Shown: one piece after another, positions 55,485 to 64,000 of the stretch
How the letters are laid out: each line of letters begins with the position of its first letter
Position numbering within the stretch: position 1 is the first letter of the stretch
Origin: Amyloporia xantha
Taxonomy: Eukaryota; Basidiomycota; Agaricomycetes; Polyporales; Adustoporiaceae
Direction: 5' to 3'
NCBI GenBank assembly: GCA_036971615.1
Contig: JAYKKR010000019.1
Coordinates: 372,001 to 436,000, forward strand
Length of the DNA stretch: 64,000 nt
Made by a program: the position numbers and the translations under genes
The notes under the pieces: model-generated
Seen by the model: only the letters and a program-made list of their open reading frames with translations
Databases searched by the model: none
Told to the model about the DNA's origin: nothing

Positions 55485-56538
55485 TATCCTGCCTTTGAGA
55501 CGTGTAGCGCTTACGATATATCACGCCCTTTGCCCACAGTCATGACTATCATCAGCTTCTGGCCTGGAGGACGTTTGTGTCAACCTCTGGAGATGAAGCA
55601 AATCTTGGGTCATAGTCATGATGGCTACTGCATGTCCGTCTCGTGCTATCTATACGGTCGGCCGACGAGGGGCAGCTCTAGACCTGACATATACATTATG
55701 AGCAAGCTAGCAGTTCGCAGTCATCATGCCTCATACGATCATGATATGGCTGGCCGCTGCACTGTTTGCTCCGCGTTTATGAATTGTATGCGTTATCTGG
55801 GCCCAGCGTACTCGTCATCTGATTGTCGGAGAAGATGGAACACCAACTCGTTTCCTGCGATAACAAGCCTTCGTCAATTTTAGATATTTGCAATCTCTCT
55901 TATCGCTGCTTTCTTTTTCGCCAGTCCACGCACGTCCCGCTCATTTGGTACCTTCTCATCATCTAGATGTCTCAGGACGCGAGGGTTGTGTGAAGACTGC
56001 CGTAGAAATAGCACTGCCCTCTGTACAGAGGGTTGACTTGATACACCACTTGTGCCTTCCGCGAACTTCCTATACCAGAAATACGTAAGGAACACATAGA
56101 ATGGATGAGGTTCGCATGAACAGGAACGACCGGTCGACCACACACCGAGAATATCTCTACATTGAGACATTCGGTCAACCTTTGAGAATGAATGAGAGCA
56201 AACCCTCCGACTAGTACGAAGACGAGACCGCATGCATTCCTATCCATAATCTGGGACGTTGCGGTAAAATGATTCCTACGCACATTAGAGGATCTGGTTC
56301 CAAGAGTCATCGGCTAGTGAGACCGAAGACTACCGGAGCGTGGGCGATGATGACCCGTTCAGACATTTCCTCAGAATCTGCGAAACAACAGGCCTAAGTC
56401 TCGACGGCTTGAACACGCACTGACCAGGCACTTGGGTCTTTCTACATTATCATACGATTTATTGGTACCTTTATGTGGTATTAACCGATATCTTTGCCGG
56501 AAGTTGAATGACTCACTGCTGAGATAATTACCGTTTCC
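55485..56538. other. Region without a supported gene
   Basis: Frames on both strands exist but none shows a domain or convincing splice chain. Confidence 0.4.
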
Positions 56539-57378
56539 TTACAACAATGCTGAAAAGCTGCACTCGACCACAACCGTTACGACTAGTCTTATTCCATTAC
56601 AAATGAGTTTGATTTGGAACCGTTGAAATTCTTCAAAATTGCATTTAGACGTCGATATCGATACTGTCCTCGTACGGGGATTGTCAAGTCGACAAGCCTG
56701 GAGCCATATATTCAGATAATCGAAAAAGTCGGCTAGTATATTTGGCCCATCGTTGTGAGTATCTGACTGTTGTTGTCGAGAAAAGATGTTTATGCAGATA
56801 TAAGTGGGGATAATAAAGCCTATACTCCAAGGTCGTGTTGAATCCACTGGGAAGCGGACGCACATCCGATTGCTGCTCACTAGGCACGGATGCATAATGT
56901 CTGTAGCCGAAAAGCAGGGAGCTGGCTGCGGATAATAGTCAGCTGCGCAGCAAGTACAGAATGCTGTAGTCGCGGGGTCAGATAGCTGCTGCTGAACCTT
57001 GAAGAAACACATACCATCCGAGCGTCGAAAACAATGAGAATCGCCGAGGAAAGACCGGTCTTCACAATCGATGTGTGAGCAAGGAACTGCCAGACTGCCA
57101 AGATACTCCCAGGAATTCGTGAGAGGCATGCAGCCGTGGATGGCACAGTGTATGTCAAGGTGTATGTGCAAAGGAATGTGTGGATCGTCGATCTCAACCT
57201 TCCATTTTACAAGCGTGGAATACTGCTTTTGGCCCATTCCGTCCATGCGCTTGCGTTTAAGGAGCGAGATTCGTCTCCCACATCTTCCAACTTCTGCGAC
57301 GTTGAGTATACAGAGACATTTCAAAAATTTGTCAGAAAAAGCATTGTCTTCACGCTTGAATCGACGCGATGATATCAC
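56539..57378 (-). pseudogene. Relic related to the DUF6535-type gene
   Basis: A long open minus-strand frame contains THNDGPNILADFFDYLNIW, which matches IHNDGLDGPNLLADSFRAV in the gene at 62-64 kb. The rest of the frame is unlike that protein and rich in Cys and His, as expected of random translation. I take it as a decayed fragment, not a working gene. Confidence 0.35.
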
Positions 57379-59450
57379 TGTTCTCTCTACAATTTCCGCG
57401 TTAGTTTACATGCTCCGAGTCGTCTGCACTTTTTATGGCAATACTACAGGCAGAAGCAATTAAAAGGCACACTGGAGTATTTGCATCAGTTCCAAATCTA
57501 CAATGTATGGGCTGCGGAATGGTCAATGTCAATCGTCACTTAAGAGGCTGTTCAAAATATTCTCACGTCAGAGACACTCGAAACAAGAGTGTAACAGCCC
57601 ACTGTGGGGACCTCATCGATTTTGTTTAGGAATCTGGTGGTTCATATCAAAGATGTGGTTCACATGCCAGTGTGGTCGCGATGGTTTATTGAAAAGACAT
57701 CTGCTTTCTAGACACAATCCTTGATATGCAATCCGCAAGAGTACAGTCTGAGCAGCACAGGGGGCGTCTTTGCACGCTGGTTCGCAAAGTAGTTTCAGAT
57801 TATACTAGGTCAGAGACGTGCAGCTGAGACTGACCGGTGGTAGGTAAGGGAATATCTTTCCATCTCTCAACAAGAGAATAATATCCAATTAAGTTAGTTC
57901 GAGGAGACAAGAAGAGTGTAGATAATTCAATACTATTGGTGCACGTTGAACTCGATTTCAGAAAGCAGCAGAGATATCTGCACCGCTTGATTGGCCGGCA
58001 TAGAACAAACAGGGATCCGGAAGAGGCGCCAATAGAAAGACGCCCAGAGTTACAGCAGCCTTCACCGACCTTCATCGACGTTCCCAAGCTCGCCCGCCAA
58101 ACCCAAACAGCTTGCTGCCTGACCCTCTTCTGTGCTGATTCACGCAAAATCTTTGCATGGAGAAATCATAGTCTTGAGAGGAAAGCTAGGAAGGTGCAAC
58201 CGAGCTAGCAGCTGCAAGCTGGTATGTATACCGCTTACTCGACGATCCCGTGAGACAGTTCAAGGACCTGACGATTTATAGCAGTCAAATGAAATGGGTC
58301 AGAGTACCAGCTTTAGAGGCGGTATTTAAGGAAGAGGTTGGACGGATAGTCTGGCCTGGGATAGCCGATGATCTGGCAAAGCCATCAAGGCATTTGTATG
58401 TGACATGTCCCGTACTCCACGTTCAATCCGTCGGGAACTTCACTTTCCTGCGCCGTGTATGCCAGATTCCAATCCAAATTCTCAGCATCAGATATATTGT
58501 CAACCTGCTCTTCCTTTACCCAATGTGCCATGTGCACCGTTCCTATTGAATGGAGAACCCATCTACTGCGCAGCTCAGATATTTTGGTCGGTTTTCCCTC
58601 GGTCTTCCAAAACTCCATTCTGTGCCTGTCAAGCATTCGCGTATGATCGTCAAGTTCCGAGTGCAACACATGCGGTACCTTGTGACAGTTCAGGCATAAT
58701 TGTGGTCATTATAAGAGACGGTACTAACATGATGCGAGACTCGGATAGTGATCTGACGGATGACACCTCAGGCAACCTGTGGGGTGTATATTCAACAAGT
58801 AACTTCTCACTGTCGGAAGGACAAGGAGATACCAGTGAGCACTGGTATCAAGTTTGCGCTCGCTGCTTGTCCGCATCACGTAACGGGTGGTCAGTGATCA
58901 ACTTCTCGGTATAAGCCAGATGTTGACATTTTCCCGATCTGAACGTAGTATGATCGCCCACAGCCGGGCCGTCGACTGGATTCGGTTACTGTACTGCGAT
59001 CCCTCACACAGTACTGTTGATATGGCGTTGGGGAACTTGAAATGGTTGTCGGTGCGGTCTCCATTAGTGTTTCACTGCAAGAGTCTTTGACTCGCCAAAA
59101 GTTCTTAAGTAAAGCCTTCCATCTCTTACAGTCGGTACTGACCATATTCATCCCGAGCTCTCCGTGTGAGTGGGGAGAGTTCACGCTCGATGTTCTCAGA
59201 TGATTGGGCGAGCTGGTTCCTCCGAAGGGCTTCCCCAGCGATAAGCTCTTATCGCTCCTGATAAAAGTTCCGACACCCTCTTTCACCCTCTATCCTCCTC
59301 GTTGTATCAGGCTGCTCCCGAACTGCGTCAATCGCCTTGAACAAACAGCAACATACCGCATATTTCTCACCGCCAACGCCTTCCGTTCATGGCGTCATTC
59401 AGTCCAAATTTAGCAGACATGAAGCTGCCGCATGGACATTCCTCACAACG
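57379..59450. other. Region without a supported gene
   Basis: About 2 kb of AT-richer sequence with short frames only. It may hold further relics of the DUF6535-type family but I cannot show this. Confidence 0.35.
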
Positions 59451-59460
59451 TATATAAACC
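59451..59460 (+). promoter_or_regulatory. TATA box of the aspartic protease gene
   Basis: TATATAAAC lies about 60 bp before the ATG at 59514, a usual distance for a strongly expressed fungal gene. Confidence 0.65.
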
Positions 59461-59513
59461 CTTCCCCGCGGATGCTCTTGCTCTAACCCAAGTGTAGTAC
59501 CGGTTTGCCCATC

Positions 59514-61324
59514 ATGCTCGCTCGCCTCTCTGTGGTCCTCCTCAGCGCGTTGGCCGCGACGGCGAAGCCCGTGGTTGTGCGAGACCAGTCCCCGGTTACT
59601 ATACCTTTCACCAGACGTTTGAAGCTGACTCCTGGAGCCACTCTCGCTGAGATGGATCGCGTGAGGATCAAGTCCTTGGCAGCCGGGTGTCCAGGTGGAG
59701 CTTCTTGCGACTCCTCGATCAGAAGTGCCGCTTCCACGCTCTTCGACGTCAGTGCCACCAACGGCGCTGTGGAATATACTGCCAGTGTAAGTTTGTTTCA
59801 TCGCCTGTTTCTCGATGCTCGAAAGCTGATCACATGTCTTACAGATTGGCGTCGGCTCTCCTGCCACTTATTGTGAGCTGGTCTTCCAAGGTTTGCGAGA
59901 ATTGCGCACTGAATGAAAAATACACTCCTTAGACACCCTCATCGTCGATACGGGTAGCTCCAACACCTGGGTTGGCGCGGATAAGTCTTACGTAGTAACG
60001 AGCACATCTGAGGATACAGGAGAGAGTGTGGTACGTACCTGGATGCTCGATCAGTGTAGAATATAACCACAACGTTTTCTTGTTCTATAGGAGGTCGATT
60101 ACGGCTCTGGTTCCTTTGAGGGTATGTCCGCATTTCTATACCTGAGTGTCAACGCTGATTACAACGCTTAGGCGAGGAATATACTGACACCGTTACACTT
60201 GCCTCTGGGTTTGCCATCACGGGTCAGTCTATCGGTGTCGCATCGTCTTCCTCGGGCTTTTCTGGCGTTGATGGAATCCTTGGGTGAGCAGCCCCTTATG
60301 GTGCAATATCATAGCACCACCTAAAGTGTTACCTAGAATCGGCCCCGAGGATCTCACATGCGGTAATGTCAAATCCCTGATTGTCTGAATCGCTATTTTT
60401 TCTGACTAGTCCTCTCAGGGACTCTGAGTGATGAATCTGAGTGCATTGCAACTGTCACACAGAATGCGTACTCGCAGGGTCTCATCAGCACGCAAGAAAT
60501 CGGCATATCTTTTGAGCCGACTACATCCGCGTCAGACACGAACGGGGAGCTGACCTTCGGTGGTGTTGACTCGAGCAAGTACACTGGAACCATCACTTAC
60601 ACGTGTGTACTCAAGGCATAATGTACCGATCGAGTTGCTACTGATTTATGCATAGGTCGATCACGTCGCAGACACCTGCCGGAGACTACGTCGGCATCAC
60701 ACAGACCATTTCATACGGTTCCGAGTCGCTCATGTCCACGGAGGCAGGCATTGTCGACACCGGCACTACGTTGGTCTACATTCCGACTTGTCAGTCTTCA
60801 ATACGGCATTCCTAGGCGATGGTAACTGACGTGAGATTTGCAGCTGCTTACAACAAATATGTGTCAGCGACTGGAGCGACTTATGACGACGATACTGGGT
60901 TGCTTAGGATCACGACGGCGCAGTACGATGACCTGGACAGCGTGTACTTCGACATTGGCGGAGTAAGTGGAACTGTCTTGCCACACATGATGAAGATCAA
61001 CTGTACTGACTATCGACCAGACGTCCTATGAGTTCACAGCCAACGCTCAAATCTGGCCTCGCGCTGTGAGTATCCGTCTTCCTGCTAGAACACCGCCTTT
61101 TGCACGTCTCTGATTCTTGTGGCTTGATCCAGTTGAACGCTGATATCGGCGGCAGCTCCGATGATATCTATCTCATCATCAGCGACATGGGTGACGAAGG
61201 AGAAACTGGCTTCGAGTTCATCAATGGCATGATGTTCCTGGAGCGGTTCTACTTCGTTTACAACTCGGGGAGCAGCGAGGTCGGCTTCGCTACAACTTCC
61301 TATACGACCGCTACGACAAACTAG
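59514..61324 (+). CDS. Secreted pepsin-like aspartic protease (A1 family, polyporopepsin-like)
   Basis: The protein starts with a signal peptide (MLARLSVVLLSALAATAKP) and a propeptide ending near the mature start (AASTLFDVSATNGAVEYTA). About eleven short introns split it, so each exon is small. Catalytic motifs are DTGSSNTWVG in the N-lobe and DTGTTLVYIP in the C-lobe. Between them lie EVDYGSGSFEG (the flap region), GVDGILGIGPEDLTCGTLSD and GELTFGGVDSSKYTGTITY. The end has LNADIGGSSDDIYLII and GMMFLERFYFVYN, then GSSEVGFATTSY, ending at TAG 61322-61324. These enzymes cleave extracellular protein at acid pH. Only two Cys are seen in the mature C-half. The GIVDTGTT motif and SYGSESLMSTEA stretch fit the basidiomycete group. 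Confidence 0.92.
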
Positions 61325-62188
61325 AGCTGTGTTGCCCGTATCGATGAACAATTGCGAGGATCAACGATATAGTTTTGCATAGGGGAAATTTTGGGTTAAA
61401 TGACTAACGTTGACATTGACTACAAACAAAATTATTTCGTTTGTGTGTATTCTCACATATTTCTCGTGGCGCAGTGAGAACCCTTGGGGTTGCATGAGCG
61501 TATAAGCAAGTCATGTGTCCGCTGCAGGTCGTCGAAATTAGACGTCAGTGGACTTTAATGCCACATTGACAATCTCACCTTCAATTGCGAAAACTTTCTA
61601 GAGCAAAAAGTTATCATATGGCCATCAATACGTCCTCTGAACTTCACGGTAGTTGTGTGACACATCCGTCATCTTTATTCAGTCTAAGCAGGGGTGAATA
61701 GGTTCACTGTTCGTAGGCTCTAAATATAACTGGTCTCATTTCTTTGGAGCATAGCAGATACTATGTTATCATGTTTGGATGTATTGAACCCCGTATTTCA
61801 TCTCTGCTGAATTGATTGTGTCATTCAGTTGGCATGAACGCTTTCATGGAAACAGATCTTAGGATCAATTTGACGGCGACCAGCAGCTCGTCCGAGTCTA
61901 AACAACTCGACTGAGGGCTTCAGAGTGTTTTTAATGCCAGCAATTCGGTATGATTGTCTACTTCCACATGGCTACGCAATACAAAACCAGGGACCCGATA
62001 CTTTGAACGCGCAGTGACAAATTCCCGAAAGGTCCAACAGCGTGTTGTCCCAGTCTAACTCCATTATGTGAAGTTACATCATAGCCCTGGGCCGATGCAG
62101 CGTCCATTGCCCTCTGTGCCAGTGCATACGCAAATTTATCATACTATGGTACATATGAGCGGAATATCGTAGCGATGTCACCGGAAGA
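61325..62188. other. Intergenic stretch
   Basis: No gene seen between the protease (plus) and the DUF6535-type gene (minus). Confidence 0.4.
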
Positions 62189-64000
62189 TTATTGCAATGA
62201 CATGATGAAGATGATAACGTGGTCCCTGTGCAAGCCGAGTAAATCTAAATCACAGGAAGATTGAACTATTTTCTTATGGATGTCATCCTTCATCTGATCG
62301 TCGGCTGCGGAGCCCTCGCATAATTTATGATTCTCATTATCCAAAACGAAGTCCTGCCATTTCCTGAATGCATCCGATTCCGCAATCAGGTCATCTATTA
62401 TCTTTTGCAGCTTCCATCTCCACGTGAATGGGTATTTGTGACGCATTTTGGAAATCGACATGTTCAGGCCAGGAACCAAGATCTCTGGGTCCACAAGGGC
62501 ATCACCTGCGATTGCGGCCTCTAGATCTTCAATTGATCGACCGGATTCCTCTAGCGCCTTGTCAAGACATTGGTTCAGGATACGATGACCGGCAGTGTGA
62601 GTTCCATTCGCGTGAGAGAGTTTTTGATGTGTGCCATACATATGACGTCGACGGCGACCATGTCTCGCTTGCGTCCTATGCAACTCTTCAGTGGGACATG
62701 AAGTATCGGGTGTCATCAGCATCTTCACGTTGATTTGAATGTAGGACGTGAAGTTCTTTGCGTTTAACACATGCTCGAGGTACTTTTCCAGTATTTCAAG
62801 TTCTATAAGAATGAAATCGATTAATCGATACACTCAAAGCCAATTGAGGAACGCACTAGCAAGATCAAGTCTGTGCAGATGATTCGGATTATTTCTGAGG
62901 CGAATAAGAACGTTCTTCAAGACGGCTTCGATTATGGGTGCGTCCTGATATTCGCTTGGTTTGCGCACGTGGAGGTAAGCAAGCAGACTGTCAAGAATTT
63001 CCGGACGTCCGCTGACAGCAATGAACGCATCTGCAAGCTCACAGAGGGTCATTGGGAACTCCGTGGTCGCCGCATATTCCGTGACCCTCTTGATCATAGC
63101 CAGCACCATGGGTTCAAATTTTTCTACAGCGCGAAAACTGTCTGCCAATAGATTTGGGCCATCTAATCCGTCGTTGTGAATTCTGAGCGGATGTCTACGG
63201 AGTTGATCCGTTCTGGCCTTGTATATTGCCCACAGGACTCCAACTGCCTCTTTTGTCGAATGCCCGCGGATATATGGCGCGAGAACATGGGTGAAAAAAT
63301 CGGGCGCGGCTTCTGCAGATACTAGTGCAGAATCAGCAGCTGAAAGCAATTTTGCATCCCACTCCGGGTCGTCGGTATCCAAATCGGAGAGATGGAACTC
63401 ATATTCCTGCCAGCTGGTATACAACTTGCCACTGAACGTGTCAAACCAGTCTCTGCACGATGTGTAGTCAAACAGAGAAAAATTATAAAACAAGGTGAAA
63501 AGTGTGCGTACTGTAGCGATTTCTTGTAAAGCGGGATATTTTGTTCCATAAATCTGTTAAAACATTATAAAATTCGTTATAAATGGCAGAAAATGACACA
63601 ATGCCCACTCGGATAGGATAGACGATAGCGTCCTTGCAAAGGTAGCTGATAAAGTCAGCTTGATTAACTTCAACGTACGGCGCGAGTTTTTGACAGCCAT
63701 CTGTATATATCTGTCATCGTGAGTTACAGCGGCACAAGTCCTCGAGGACATACCGAAAAAGACCTGGGTAAATGTAAGATTTTCCGCGCAATGGTGCTTG
63801 GATCATAGTTGAGCATATATTGTATAAGCACGAGAAAGATAACATACCAAACTAGGCAAATACTGTTCAATACCAGGAATGCCTGGGGAGATTTATAGGG
63901 GCAATGGGCTACCACCGCTGGAATCACGGAGATGAAAACCGAGAAAACCAGCAAGACCCCAACCACTCCTGCTACGATTCCAAAAACAACAGTGTCAAAC
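62189..64000 (-). CDS. DUF6535-type fungal membrane protein, 5' end outside the window
   Basis: The right-edge exon (63966-63724) reads VGVLLVFSVFISVIPAVVAH, CPYKSPQAFLVLNS and a second hydrophobic segment. This is the end of the DUF6535 membrane domain common in Agaricomycetes (CPYKSPQA motif). Downstream exons encode a large helical region: WDAKLLSAADSALVSAEAAP, IYKARTDQLRRHPLRIHNDG, LDGPNLLADSFRAVEKFEP, LLAYLHVRKPSEYQDAP and NPNHLHRLDLASAFLNWL. A second frame (62833-62189) continues with ILEKYLEHVLNAKNF and ends FIMSLQ. The frame changes at about 62834, where TGA would end the first frame. Only a 31-nt intron could bridge it, so either the gene ends there or a frameshift has occurred. Function unknown. 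Confidence 0.6.

Noticed and set aside
56539..57378. A 279-codon minus-strand frame as a working gene.
   Set aside because: Only one short segment resembles a known protein here; the rest looks like random translation.

Overview
The window reads as nuclear DNA of a filamentous basidiomycete, most likely an Agaricomycete of the polypore type. The evidence is intron-dense genes (many introns of about 47-80 nt), very short intergenic spacers between housekeeping genes, an A1 aspartic protease resembling polypore secreted proteases, a DUF6535-type membrane protein, and families of F-box proteins. Gene models below were spliced by eye. Exon borders are given where the reading frames join cleanly and are called uncertain where they do not.

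Layout. 1-8.1 kb: a possible 3' gene end, a conserved multi-pass membrane protein (1691-3144), two members of a degenerate small-gene family (3.6-6.2 kb), URM1 and RCF1. 8.7-21.4 kb: three F-box proteins on the minus strand, with ISD11 and an AGC-like protein kinase between them; the third F-box gene carries a LINE fragment in its intron. 22-34 kb: four intact isoprenylcysteine methyltransferase (ICMT/STE14-family) paralogs around the exopolyphosphatase gene PPX1, plus one ICMT pseudogene; PPX1 intron 1 holds a small inverted-repeat element. 33.9-37.0 kb: a 3.1-kb nearly perfect palindrome with CACTG/CAGTG ends and a 3-bp target duplication. 37-43.6 kb: a relic zone with shuffled kinase exons, small-gene-family fragments and a split ICMT pseudogene. 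44-55.5 kb: a tight housekeeping block of kynurenine 3-monooxygenase, an MFS transporter, ORC5, an Asterix-like ER protein, a BCL7-like protein and MED7. 55.5-64 kb: relic DNA, an aspartic protease with a TATA box, and a 5'-truncated DUF6535-type gene running off the right edge.

The housekeeping genes cover tRNA thiolation (URM1), mitochondrial Fe-S assembly and respiration (ISD11, RCF1), NAD synthesis (KMO), polyphosphate turnover (PPX1), replication (ORC5) and transcription (MED7, BCL7-like). The accessory material is a local expansion of ICMT, F-box and kinase paralogs with their pseudogenes, together with four inverted-repeat or retroelement insertions. The ICMT cluster and the giant foldback element are the most unusual parts. 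No tRNA, rRNA or CRISPR array was recognised.
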